64,000 nucleotides of DNA from the NCBI GenBank assembly GCA_944385055.1, contig CALWVT010000003.1, positions 1 through 64,000 of the forward strand, given 5' to 3'. Shown here piece by piece: positions 6,147 through 15,000 of this stretch. Source of the stretch: an uncultured Clostridia bacterium (lineage in GTDB: Bacteria; Bacillota; Clostridia; Oscillospirales; Acutalibacteraceae). The notes beneath the pieces were generated by a model. The model was not told the origin of the DNA and did not search any database. It was given only the letters and a program-made list of their open reading frames with translations. The position numbers were made by a program, and so were the translations under genes. Position 1 is the stretch's first letter. The number at the start of each line of letters is the position of its first letter.

Positions 6147-8591
6147 TTATCCGCGCAATTTCTGCACCAATGCAAGGACACGCCCTGCCGAAAGCCGGAC
6201 CGCTTCCTCGGAAAGGCGGCCGTCCGCCAGCGCCTGCCGTATATTCGCCTCGTCGTTCGGGTTGCCGGGCATGATGACGTCGTTGCCGGCCCACGCGCAT
6301 TTCCACGGGACGCTGCCGTCAAGGGGGACGGTGGTGTTCCAATCGGACAGCACAAGCCCGTCAAACCCCCACTCCTGCCGCAGCAGCACCGTGCACAGGT
6401 CCCGGCTGTTCGCGGCATGGACGCCGTTTACACAATTATACGCGGTCATCAGCGCGGCGGGCGCGGCAGCCTTGACGGCAATCTCAAAGCCGCGCAGATA
6501 CAGTTCCCGCAGCGCGCGCTCGGATACGCGCGCGTCCACGGCCATGCGGTTGTCCTCCTGGTTGTTGCAGGCGAAATGCTTGAGCGTGACGCCGCAGCGG
6601 CCGGACGCCTGCACGCCCCGCGTGATCGCGGCCGCCAGAACGCCCGAAAGCAGCGGGTCCTCCGAGAAATATTCGAAATTTCTCCCACACAGCGGGTTGC
6701 GCTGCAGGTTCATGCCGGGCGCAAGCCAGAGGTCGACGTGAAATTCCTCCATTTCCCGGCTGACGGCACGGCCAACCTGTGTCAGCAGCTCCACATCCCA
6801 CGTCTGTGCCAGGGCGGTGCCAACCGGAAACGCCGTGCAGAACTGATAATAGGTATCGGCGTCCGCATGCGGCGCGGGCGATTCAAGAAAGCCGTTTTCG
6901 AGCGAGCCGAGCACGCCGGTGCCGTACACATGGTCGGTTTTCCGGTCCACCTGATAGTACTGGCGCAGACGCAAGCCGGCCGGGCCGTCGGCCATAATCA
7001 AACTCGGCACGCCGCGGGTCTTCTCCAGCGCCTCACTGGTCTCGCCCGCCGACCCGGGCACCCGGGTGCCGGACGACCCCAGTGTACTGGCTCCCCGCGT
7101 AATGTTGCCAAAAAGGAGCGGCACCAGCGCTTCCACGGGCCCTTCGGCCCGCGGGACTTTGGGCGGCACGGGCGCCGTCTGCGCTTTCGGCGCAAACCGG
7201 CAAACGGGCAGCTTTGCCTGTGCCTGGCGCAGGCGTTCTTCCCATTCGGCGGCACCGGGGGCCTGCCCCAGCTCCTCGAAGGGCTCCTCCACCGGGCAGA
7301 TCGGGTGCGTGCGCTCGAGGACGGCCGCCTGCTCCACTTGCAGCAAACCGCACAGGGACACTTTGTCGCTGCTGTTCCCTATCCAGACGCCGTAAAGGCC
7401 CTGGTCCACCACCCACGCGTTCTGTTCCGGCCGGAAAGAGGCCAGCTGCTTTTGCGGGATGTGTATGGCCACCGTCTGCCCCTCACCGGGGTGCAGCAGG
7501 CGCGTCTTGGAAAATCCGGCTAACCGCCGCCGTTCGCGGGGCTGCCCATTCTGCGGGCAGCTGAGATACACCTGTACAACCTCGCGGCCGGAAAAACGGC
7601 TGCCCGTGTTGGTCACCTGCACATCCACGCAAATGCCCGCTCCCTCCGCGCGCAGCGCCCGCATTTGCAGGTCAAACGAGGTGTACGACAACCCATAGCC
7701 GAACGCAAACAGCGGCCGGACCCCGAACGTATCAAAATACCGATACCCCACATAGATGCCCTCGCGGTAGGTATCTTGGCTGACGTCGCCATTGAGAGAA
7801 CCAAATTGGCGCGCACAGGGCAGATCGTCGTAGCGGCGCGGCCATGTGGCGGTCAGCTTCCCTTCCGGCACCACGGTCCCGAACAGGACATCCGCAGCGG
7901 CCAGACCGCCCTGCTGCCCCAGCTGGGACAGCTGCAATACGGCCGCTAAGTGCCGCATCTTTTCTAAAAGGTCCGTCAGTTCCACCGGGCCGCCGGCATT
8001 GACCAGCAGAATCACCGGCAGGCCGCTTTCGTCTAAAGTCCGCAGGTCCGCCCATTCCCGGTCACTCAAATCGTAATCGCCCTTTTCGAGCCGCCGGTCC
8101 CTGCCCTCGCCGGAAATGCGGCTGAGGACATAGAGGACCGCTTTGGCCCCTTTCAGGTCCCCGCCGGTGATGGGCCGGCCGTGCGGCATACAAAACGGGT
8201 TGGCCGCATAGGCGTCAAACGGATTTTCGACCCGCTCGGCCGCTGTGAGAACCCGGTCGCGCCATTCCAGGCGGGCGCGGGTGTAGCGGGCCTCGTAATC
8301 CGCAATCCAGTCCTCGCTCGTCAAGACGGCGCCGGCTTTTTTGAGCCCTTCATAAATGGAACGGTTCTCCCGGCTGTTGACGTCGCCCGATCCGGTGCCG
8401 CCCTTGACCGTCCGGCTGGCCCCGCTTCCCAAAAGGGCAATGGGCGTGCCGGGCGCCAGCGGCAGCACCCCGCTGTTTTTCAGCAGCACAATGCCCCGTC
8501 CTGCGGCCTCCCGGGCCAGGGCTGCGTTCGTCTTTTCCCGCTGAGAGAGCGCTTCGCTGCGCGTCCCGCTGTGTGAAAATGGATGAGGCAT
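6147..8591 (-). CDS. Glycoside hydrolase family 3 beta-glycosidase with swapped domain order
   Basis: This 814-residue GH3 enzyme removes terminal beta-linked sugars, most likely glucose from oligosaccharides. The domain order is reversed from most GH3 enzymes. The alpha/beta-sandwich (GH3_C-type, about residues 25-260, LLKNSGVLPLAPG) comes first, then a fibronectin-III-like domain (about 320-420). The TIM-barrel catalytic domain (about 520-814) comes last. The barrel contains the substrate-binding LKHFACNNQE and the nucleophile in LVLSDWN (Asp750). Reversed order is known from rumen Ruminococcus and Butyrivibrio beta-glucosidases. No signal peptide is present, so it acts on imported sugars. 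It is the last gene of the ABC-importer operon, 85 bases after the permease, with an AGGAG site. Confidence 0.92.
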   Translation of the reverse strand: MPHPFSHSGTRSEALSQREKTNAALAREAAGRGIVLLKNSGVLPLAPGTPIALLGSGASRTVKGGTGSGDVNSRENRSIYEGLKKAGAVLTSEDWIADYEARYTRARLEWRDRVLTAAERVENPFDAYAANPFCMPHGRPITGGDLKGAKAVLYVLSRISGEGRDRRLEKGDYDLSDREWADLRTLDESGLPVILLVNAGGPVELTDLLEKMRHLAAVLQLSQLGQQGGLAAADVLFGTVVPEGKLTATWPRRYDDLPCARQFGSLNGDVSQDTYREGIYVGYRYFDTFGVRPLFAFGYGLSYTSFDLQMRALRAEGAGICVDVQVTNTGSRFSGREVVQVYLSCPQNGQPRERRRLAGFSKTRLLHPGEGQTVAIHIPQKQLASFRPEQNAWVVDQGLYGVWIGNSSDKVSLCGLLQVEQAAVLERTHPICPVEEPFEELGQAPGAAEWEERLRQAQAKLPVCRFAPKAQTAPVPPKVPRAEGPVEALVPLLFGNITRGASTLGSSGTRVPGSAGETSEALEKTRGVPSLIMADGPAGLRLRQYYQVDRKTDHVYGTGVLGSLENGFLESPAPHADADTYYQFCTAFPVGTALAQTWDVELLTQVGRAVSREMEEFHVDLWLAPGMNLQRNPLCGRNFEYFSEDPLLSGVLAAAITRGVQASGRCGVTLKHFACNNQEDNRMAVDARVSERALRELYLRGFEIAVKAAAPAALMTAYNCVNGVHAANSRDLCTVLLRQEWGFDGLVLSDWNTTVPLDGSVPWKCAWAGNDVIMPGNPNDEANIRQALADGRLSEEAVRLSAGRVLALVQKLRG

Positions 8592-8629
8592 GAAAAAACT
8601 CCTTTCAAAATACGCCCTTCGGGCAAAGC

Positions 8630-8662
8630 AAAGCCGCCATAGCGGCTTTCTATGGCGGCTTT
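8630..8662 (-). terminator. Intercistronic stem-loop between permease and GH3 gene
   Basis: A perfect 13-bp inverted repeat, AAAGCCGCCATAG (8630-8642) and CTATGGCGGCTTT (8650-8662), lies in the short gap between the second permease and the GH3 gene. On the minus strand it is followed only by an imperfect T-rich stretch. It may be a partial terminator or an mRNA-stabilising element that lowers GH3 expression relative to the transporter. Confidence 0.65.
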
Positions 8663-8676
8663 GTATCCCCTTGTTT

Positions 8677-9522
8677 TTATTCTTTTACGCCGCCGAGCGT
8701 AATGCCGGCAATGATAAACTTCGACAAAATCAGATAAACAATGATAATCGGGACAATCGCCACCGTAATCATCATGTAAATCTTGCCCATATCGAAATTC
8801 ATGTAATCGGCGCCGCGCAATGTAGCAATCAGGATCGGCACGGTCATTTTGTCCTTGGACTGGATGACCAACGCCGGGACGAAGTAGTTATTCCAGGAAC
8901 CCACAAACGAGAAGATGGCCTGCACCGCCACGGCCGGTTTCATGATCGGCAGCACGATGCGGTTAAACGTCATGAATTCGCCGCAGCCGTCGATGCGGGC
9001 TGCCTCTACGAGCGACAGCGGCAGCGAGGATTCGAGGTAGCTGTACATGAAATAGAAGATGGACGGCGCCGCAATCGACGGCAGAATTAAGGGCAGCAGC
9101 GTGTCGTACATCCCCATGTTCGTGATTAACCTGACAAAGCCCATCGTCGTGACCTGCGTGGGCATGACCAGAATCGCCATGATAAACGTAAAGGCCACTT
9201 TTTTCAGCTTAAAATCATAGGCATACAAACCGTACGCCGTCAGCGCCGAAAAATAGGTGCTCAGCGCCGCCGAGCAGCCGGCGACGATCAGGCTGTTCAA
9301 AATGCCACGGAACATCGGGAAGTTGCCGTCCGTCGCCACCGACTTCAGGTTGTCCAAAAACGAGCTGCCCGGCAGCCAGGAAAAGCCCCGCTGCAGCTCC
9401 GCGTGTGAATGGGTCGCGTTGATAATCAAGATGTAGAAGAAGAATAGGCACAAAATAGCCAGCACAATCAGCACCACATACGCCAGCACGGTTTCGCCGG
9501 TTTTACCCCGTTTATGCTTCAT
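8677..9522 (-). CDS. Carbohydrate ABC transporter permease (MalG type, CUT1)
   Basis: This 281-residue inner-membrane protein has six predicted helices and the cytoplasmic EAA loop (LVEAARIDGCGEFMTFNRIVLP, about residues 186-207) that docks the ATPase. It ends with the short hydrophilic tail usual for MalG-type subunits. It overlaps the partner permease by four bases (ATGA), so translation is coupled. Together with the binding protein at 10558 it forms a CUT1 importer for oligosaccharides. No ATPase gene is in the operon. Many Firmicutes CUT1 systems share one MsmK-type ATPase encoded elsewhere. Confidence 0.92.
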   Translation of the reverse strand: MKHKRGKTGETVLAYVVLIVLAILCLFFFYILIINATHSHAELQRGFSWLPGSSFLDNLKSVATDGNFPMFRGILNSLIVAGCSAALSTYFSALTAYGLYAYDFKLKKVAFTFIMAILVMPTQVTTMGFVRLITNMGMYDTLLPLILPSIAAPSIFYFMYSYLESSLPLSLVEAARIDGCGEFMTFNRIVLPIMKPAVAVQAIFSFVGSWNNYFVPALVIQSKDKMTVPILIATLRGADYMNFDMGKIYMMITVAIVPIIIVYLILSKFIIAGITLGGVKE

Positions 9523-10469
9523 GCTTTCGCGCCTCCCTTCCGATGCTTACGTTCGGTTTTCACGCCGGTATCCCTCTGGCCGTTCGTAATCCGGTAAACC
9601 AGGAAGCAGAGGATGCCGCTGACGATGAACAGATAGACCGACAACGCACCGGCCATGCCGTAGTTGCGGCTCTGCAGGTGGCTGTTTAAGAACATGATCA
9701 GCGTCATGGACGTGCGGTCCGGATTGCCCTGGCCGTTCGTCAAAATCTGCGGCACATCGAACATCTGCAGGCCGCCGATAATCGAGGTAATCAGCGTATA
9801 GGTCAAAATCGGCCGGATCAGCGGCAGGGTGATCGAGAAAAACCGGCGGACGCTGCCGCAGCCGTCCAGTTCGGCCGCCTCAAAGATGTCGGGGCTGATG
9901 CCCATAATGGCGGCCTGCAGCATGATGGTGGTGTTGCCAAACCACATCAAAAAGTTCATCAAACCGATCAGTGCCCGCGTGCCAAACGTCGTGCCCATAA
10001 AGTCGATCGGTTCCGACGTCAGGCCCAGGGACTCCAGGATGGAGTTCATCGGGCCGTTTGTAGAAAACAGCGCGAAGAACAGCATGGCGAACGCGGAAGC
10101 CATAATCAAGTTTGGCAGGTAGATGACGACTTTAAAAAACTGCTTGCCGCGGATCTTCATCTGGATGTCGGTAAACCAGTTGGCCAGCAGCAGCGCGATC
10201 AAAATCTGGGGAATGAAACCGATCAGCCACAGAATCAGCGTATTGCCGGCGTATTTGAGCATGTCGGAATCCAAAAGGCTCTGGTAATTTGCCATACCGA
10301 CAAAATTCGGGCCGATTTCCTTAATGCCGGACTGGTAATACTCAAAAAAGCTGTACCGGACGGTATCCACCAGCGGGATGAATGAAAAGATAAAGAACGC
10401 CACAAAGAAGGGGAGAATAAAGAGGTAGCCCCATTTTGCGTATCGGATGTGTTTCGACTTTTGTCGCAT
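9519..10469 (-). CDS. Carbohydrate ABC transporter permease (MalF/UgpA type, CUT1)
   Basis: This 316-residue permease has about six helices. Its EAA loop is at about residues 195-215 (FEAAELDGCGSVRRFFSITLP), and the C-terminus is basic. It is the first permease after the binding protein and overlaps the MalG-type gene by four bases. AAAGGAAC precedes the ATG at 10469. It pairs with the 281-residue permease to form the membrane channel of a CUT1 importer. The neighbouring GH3 and GH94 enzymes suggest beta-linked gluco- or related oligosaccharides as cargo. Confidence 0.92.
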   Translation of the reverse strand: MRQKSKHIRYAKWGYLFILPFFVAFFIFSFIPLVDTVRYSFFEYYQSGIKEIGPNFVGMANYQSLLDSDMLKYAGNTLILWLIGFIPQILIALLLANWFTDIQMKIRGKQFFKVVIYLPNLIMASAFAMLFFALFSTNGPMNSILESLGLTSEPIDFMGTTFGTRALIGLMNFLMWFGNTTIMLQAAIMGISPDIFEAAELDGCGSVRRFFSITLPLIRPILTYTLITSIIGGLQMFDVPQILTNGQGNPDRTSMTLIMFLNSHLQSRNYGMAGALSVYLFIVSGILCFLVYRITNGQRDTGVKTERKHRKGGAKA

Positions 10470-10498
10470 AAGTCACCGTTCCTTTCCAAAAGCCGCCG

Positions 10499-10516
10499 CG
10501 CCGGGGAGCCCCGGCG
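10499..10516 (-). terminator. GC-rich intercistronic hairpin after the binding-protein gene
   Basis: CGCCGGGG (10499-10506) pairs with CCCCGGCG (10509-10516). It lies in the 88-base gap between the binding-protein gene and the first permease gene and has no long U-run. Such hairpins commonly protect the upstream mRNA so that the binding protein is made in excess of the permeases (inference for this case). Confidence 0.55.
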
Positions 10517-10557
10517 TGACAGCCTGCCGTTTCAGGCGGCGGAAAAAGTTTTCCTGC

Positions 10558-11943
10558 TTATTCCGGCCACTGGACGTCCGTAATCTCAGGATACCGCTCT
10601 TTGATGGCGGTCTCGAAGTTTTCCTTGGCGCGGTCAAAATCCACATTGCCCTGGAAGTAATCGCTAAACGAATTTTGAATCAATTCGACGCAGCCCTGGT
10701 CGTACGCGGACAGCGGTGCAATCTGGATGTCTTCTGCCACCGGTGCATAGTACGCGTAGGCGTTCTGCCCGCCGAGGAACGAAGAGGCAAAGCTGTCGTC
10801 GCCGGCGGCCTCCTCCATACCGCTGACGGTGTTCGTAAAGTCCTGATAATCCTTCGAAATCTTAATCAGATTGTCCTGGTCGGCGGTCAGGGAAAGGATG
10901 ATATCCTTGACATGCTGCGGGTTATCGGTGCCCACGCAGGCGTGGATGTAAGAGCCGCCCCAGTTGTAGGTCATCGGCGGATTCGTAACGGCCCATGCGC
11001 CGTCTTCGCCGTCCCAGTTCGGAGCGAGCGTGAAGTCGATGCCCCACGGCGGCAAAAGGAACGCGAATACCTTCGAATTCGAGCCCATCGCCTTATTCCA
11101 GTCGTCGTTAAACTGGCCCTTGACGGTCTTGTCGAGATAACCCGCATCGAGCCATTCCTTCGAGGATTCAATCCAGTCCATAATCAGCGGGTCGACTTTG
11201 ACGGTCGTCTCGCCGTCGGCAACCCAGGGCTGGCTGATGTTGTTGCCGTACAAGCGGAACGTATCCGCGTAAGAGGCAAACGTAAAGTAGCCCTTCGCCT
11301 TTAATTCCTCCGCGGTCTGCTTGAGCGTATCCCAGTCCTTAACTTTTTCGCCCACAGCAGTCGGGTCGTCGGTGCCAAATACGTCCTTCGCAATGTCGCG
11401 GCGGTAAACCAAAAGGCCCGGGCAGCACTGCCACGTAGCGCCGCGCTGCACGCCGTTCTGGTCGGAAGCCGTCGTCTTTGTAAACGGATACTGGTCCGCA
11501 AGGTCCGTGTCGGGGTCGATGCCCAGATCCGTCAGCGGCATCGCAACGTCGGCCTCGGCGTCCGTGTACTTATACACGTAGTCGGTTTCGGACAGGAAAA
11601 TGTCGATTTTATCGTCCGCAGAGGCGGAAGCCTGGTTGCGCAGCGCCTCGTCGAGCTTCTGCTGATAGACGCCGTCCTGGTTCGGGTTAATGACCCAGTG
11701 GATTTCGGTGCCGTCCTTTAAATAGGTAACGGTGCCGTCGTCCGAGGTGCTCTCCACTTCCGGATAGACATCCTCCAGGCGCGTGCGGAACTCATCGTTC
11801 CAGCTGTAAATGTTGATGACCTTGCCTTCCGCGGCGGTATCCCCGCTGCCACCTGCAGCGCCCTCACTGCTGCCATTGCATCCCGCAAACAGCGCCGTGA
11901 GAGAAGCGGCTGCCAATAGCCCGGCGATCAATCGTTTTTTCAT
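10558..11943 (-). CDS. CUT1 extracellular sugar-binding lipoprotein
   Basis: The 461-residue protein begins with a lipoprotein signal peptide (lipobox LFAGC, Cys22). A Gly/Ser-rich linker and a family 1-type solute-binding fold follow, with VINIYSWNDEF at the start of the mature domain. It captures sugar outside the cell and delivers it to the two permeases encoded next. The start at 11943 was chosen for its AAGGAGG site and the signal peptide; the frame is open 11 codons further upstream. It is the first gene of the importer-GH3 operon, divergent from the GH94 genes. Confidence 0.93.
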   Translation of the reverse strand: MKKRLIAGLLAAASLTALFAGCNGSSEGAAGGSGDTAAEGKVINIYSWNDEFRTRLEDVYPEVESTSDDGTVTYLKDGTEIHWVINPNQDGVYQQKLDEALRNQASASADDKIDIFLSETDYVYKYTDAEADVAMPLTDLGIDPDTDLADQYPFTKTTASDQNGVQRGATWQCCPGLLVYRRDIAKDVFGTDDPTAVGEKVKDWDTLKQTAEELKAKGYFTFASYADTFRLYGNNISQPWVADGETTVKVDPLIMDWIESSKEWLDAGYLDKTVKGQFNDDWNKAMGSNSKVFAFLLPPWGIDFTLAPNWDGEDGAWAVTNPPMTYNWGGSYIHACVGTDNPQHVKDIILSLTADQDNLIKISKDYQDFTNTVSGMEEAAGDDSFASSFLGGQNAYAYYAPVAEDIQIAPLSAYDQGCVELIQNSFSDYFQGNVDFDRAKENFETAIKERYPEITDVQWPE

Positions 11944-12024
11944 ATTTTTTCCTCCTTGTTCTGTGAGCGCGCCCATCTGCCAAATCTGTGTGCGGACGCG
12001 CCCCGGATTTTATGAACGAAGACA

Positions 12025-12207
12025 GTGCACTTGTGCCCTGCCGGATTGTGCACTTATTATAACGGCCGGGTTGGCTGGCAATCTATTAGCAATCGGCAAA
12101 AAATATCAAATTCTTGACCGCATTTTAGAAAATTCATAAAACGGGTCATGATTCTTACATTTTTGCACAGCTTTTTGATTTTTGCACCGGCGGGGATTCC
12201 GTATAAT
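12025..12207. promoter_or_regulatory. Divergent control region with GTGCACTT and TTTTTGCAC repeats
   Basis: The 298-base gap between the importer operon (starts 11943) and the GH94 gene (starts 12242) holds paired motifs. GTGCACTT occurs at 12025-12032 and 12048-12055, 23 bp apart. TTTTTGCAC occurs at 12160-12168 and 12179-12187, 19 bp apart. A minus-strand TATAAT lies at about 12056-12062, touching the second GTGCACTT, and a plus-strand TATAAT at 12202-12207. TTGCAC and GTGCAC share a TGCAC core, so these are candidate operators. The AraC protein at 17511 is a possible binder. Confidence 0.5.
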
Positions 12208-12241
12208 GAGACAAACGCAAAAATCGAAGGGAGTGGCTGTG

Positions 12242-14947
12242 TTGGCGCACTTGAACTTTTTAGACGCAGACGGCACCTTTTCCATGGAAAATCCGGAAAA
12301 CAAAAGCTACCTGTACTTTCCGTTGGCCTCCGAGACCGGCCTGAAAAGCGCGGTGGCCCCGAATCTGGGCGGCGACGCCAAAGTAAATCAGGAGACGTTC
12401 CTGCTCGAACCGGTCAGTGCCGAAAACCTGCACAACAACCGCAGCACGCGCAATTTCTGGCTGCGCTGCGATGGGGAAGCCTGGTCCTGCACCGGCAGCT
12501 CCGCGCGCCAGGAATCGGAGCGCTTTACCTCTGCGCAGGAGCATAGCCGGGTCACGGCCGGCTTTTTATGGCACACATTGGAACGCACTTCCCAGCGGCT
12601 CGGCATAGCCGCCCGGACCACCCTGTTCTGCCCGCTGCGGGACAATGTGGAACTGATGGCCATAACGGTACAGAACACACGCAGCCAGCCTCTTCAGATC
12701 GTCCCCTTTGCGGCCATCCCGCTGTACGGACGCAGCGCCGACAACCTCCGCGACCACCGCAACGTGACCTCCATGCTGCACCGCATCCGCACCACCGCAC
12801 ACGGCGTCGTGCTCAAGCCGACGATGTCCTTTGATGAGCGCGGCCACCGGCCCAACCACACCCTTTACTATGTTATGGGGTTCGGCCCGGACGAGCAGCA
12901 GCCGGAAGCGTTTTATCCCACCGTGGAGTCCTTTTTGGGGGAAGGCGGCACCTACCTGCAGCCGGCTGCCGTCCTTCAAAACCTTCCCGGCGTACCGGCC
13001 GGCGCCACCGCTGCCGGGCGCGAGGCGATGGGAGCGTTCCGCTTCCCGGCGCGCACGCTGGCTCCGGGGGAAACGGCCCAATACATGGTGATGCTCGGCG
13101 TGGCAGACGACCCGGCAGAGATCGAGCAGGTTTTTGCGCGCTACGGCACCCCGGCGCGTGTGAAAGCCGCGCTGGAGGAAAACCGCAGCGTCTGGCGGGA
13201 AAAGGTGAATGTATCGTTTCACACCGGCAGGGAAGCCTTTGACCGGCTGATGAAATGGGTCTGCCTGCAGCCGTTTCTGCGGCGGCTGTTTGGCTGTTCC
13301 TTTTTGCCGCACCACGACTATGGCCGCGGCGGCCGCGGCTGGCGGGATCTGTGGCAGGACTGCTTATCCCTTTTATTGATGGAGCCGGACGATGTGGGCC
13401 AAATGATTGAAAAAAATTTTGGCGGTGTCCGCATAGACGGCACCAACGCTACGATCATCGGGGACGGCGACGGCAACTTCATCGCCGACCGCAACGGCAT
13501 CGCCCGCGTATGGATGGACCACGCGCTCTGGCCGCAGATGACCACGAAGCTCTACATCGACCAAACCGGCGACGTGGAAATCCTAAACCGGCAGGCACCC
13601 TATTTTAAGGACGCCCAAGCCCTGCGCGGCACCGCAATCGATGAAGCGTACCGGCCCGAACAGGGCACCTGGCAGCACACGGCGGACGGCAGCGTGTATA
13701 CCGGCACCGTTTTGGAGCATCTGCTCGTCGAGCAGCTCGCCGCATTTTACGAGGTGGGCGCCCATAACCTCTACCGCCTGCGGGGTGCCGACTGGAACGA
13801 CGCGCTCGACATGGCCGCCGAGCACGGCGAAAGCGTGGCCTTTACCTGCGCCTACGCGGGGAATTTGCGGGAACTGGCCGGCCTGATCCGCACATTCGCC
13901 CGCCGCACCGGCGCAAAAACCGCCGAGGTCTTCGAGGAGCTGCTCCCGCTGCTCAACACCGAAACGGACCTTTACGACGATGCCGATGCGAAACGGGCGC
14001 TGCTTTCTCGGTACGCGCACAGCGTCCAGCACGAGCTCTGCGGCCGGAAAGCCGCTGTGCCGCTGGAGGATCTCGCGGAAAACCTCGAACGCCGGGCCGA
14101 CTGGCTGGCTTCCTGGCTGCGCCGGCATGAATGGATCGACGCCCAAAACGGCGAAGGCTGGTACAACAGCTACTACGATAACCACGGCCGTGCGGTAGAG
14201 GGCTTCTTCCCCACCGGCGTGCGCATGATGCTCACCGGGCAGGTGTTCGCGATCATGGGAGATGTGGCCACCGATGCGCAGATCCCGCGCATCACCGCGA
14301 GCGCCGATCATTACCTTTATCGCAAAGAGATCGGCGGCTACCGGCTGAACACCGATTTCCGGGAACTCAAATTCGATTTAGGGCGGATGTTCGGCTTTGC
14401 CTATGGGGAAAAGGAAAACGGCGCCGTATTCAGCCACATGGCCGTTATGTACGCCAACGCCCTTTACCGCCGCGGATTTGCGCGGGAGGGCTGGAAAGCG
14501 CTAAGCGCTTTGGCCGATACGGCACTGGACTTTGACCGCAGCTGCATCTACCCCGGCATCCCGGAATATTTCCGCGCAGACGGCCGCGGCATGTATCATT
14601 ACTTGACTGGCGCCGCCAGCTGGTATATGCTGACGATGATCACGCAGGTTTTCGGTGTCCGCGGCGAAGAGGGCGACCTTGTGCTCGCGCCGAAACTCCT
14701 GGCCGCACAGTTTGACGCCGAAGGCACGGCCGGACTTTCGGTCACGTTTGCCGGCCGCAAGCTGCAGATTTCCTATGAAAATCCGGACAAACTCGCATAC
14801 GGCGGCTATCGCGTGGGCCGTGTCCTGTTAGACGGCGCGGCACAGCCCCTTTCCGGCGGCGCCTGCGCAAAAATCCCCCGCAAAGTGTTGCAGGCACTGC
14901 CCGCCGGCACTTTGCACACCCTTGTGGTGACCTTGCTTACAAAATAA
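12242..14947 (+). CDS. GH94-type glycoside phosphorylase (larger form, substrate unassigned)
   Basis: This protein of about 901 residues belongs to the GH94-like phosphorylases, which split beta-glucosides with phosphate to give a sugar 1-phosphate and save one ATP per bond. Features are an N-terminal beta-sandwich (about residues 1-280), then an (alpha/alpha)6 barrel. The barrel has RGGRGWRDLWQDCL and the catalytic segment RGADWNDALD, whose acid would be Asp520. The length is near that of laminaribiose-type phosphorylases; GH149 or GH161 members cannot be excluded. The TTG at 12242 was chosen because AAGGGAG lies 8 bases upstream; GTG at 12239 is an alternative. No signal peptide, so cytoplasmic. 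It is the first gene of a two-phosphorylase unit. Confidence 0.85.
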   Translation: MAHLNFLDADGTFSMENPENKSYLYFPLASETGLKSAVAPNLGGDAKVNQETFLLEPVSAENLHNNRSTRNFWLRCDGEAWSCTGSSARQESERFTSAQEHSRVTAGFLWHTLERTSQRLGIAARTTLFCPLRDNVELMAITVQNTRSQPLQIVPFAAIPLYGRSADNLRDHRNVTSMLHRIRTTAHGVVLKPTMSFDERGHRPNHTLYYVMGFGPDEQQPEAFYPTVESFLGEGGTYLQPAAVLQNLPGVPAGATAAGREAMGAFRFPARTLAPGETAQYMVMLGVADDPAEIEQVFARYGTPARVKAALEENRSVWREKVNVSFHTGREAFDRLMKWVCLQPFLRRLFGCSFLPHHDYGRGGRGWRDLWQDCLSLLLMEPDDVGQMIEKNFGGVRIDGTNATIIGDGDGNFIADRNGIARVWMDHALWPQMTTKLYIDQTGDVEILNRQAPYFKDAQALRGTAIDEAYRPEQGTWQHTADGSVYTGTVLEHLLVEQLAAFYEVGAHNLYRLRGADWNDALDMAAEHGESVAFTCAYAGNLRELAGLIRTFARRTGAKTAEVFEELLPLLNTETDLYDDADAKRALLSRYAHSVQHELCGRKAAVPLEDLAENLERRADWLASWLRRHEWIDAQNGEGWYNSYYDNHGRAVEGFFPTGVRMMLTGQVFAIMGDVATDAQIPRITASADHYLYRKEIGGYRLNTDFRELKFDLGRMFGFAYGEKENGAVFSHMAVMYANALYRRGFAREGWKALSALADTALDFDRSCIYPGIPEYFRADGRGMYHYLTGAASWYMLTMITQVFGVRGEEGDLVLAPKLLAAQFDAEGTAGLSVTFAGRKLQISYENPDKLAYGGYRVGRVLLDGAAQPLSGGACAKIPRKVLQALPAGTLHTLVVTLLTK

Positions 14948-15000
14948 ATTCTTTACAGCGATGACCCACAGGGTCTGCATCAAGATAGGAGAACCATCAT

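Noticed and set aside
6093-7523. 476-residue plus-strand open frame
   Set aside because: It is the antisense of the GH3 gene; histidine/arginine-rich composition is typical of a shadow frame in GC-rich DNA.
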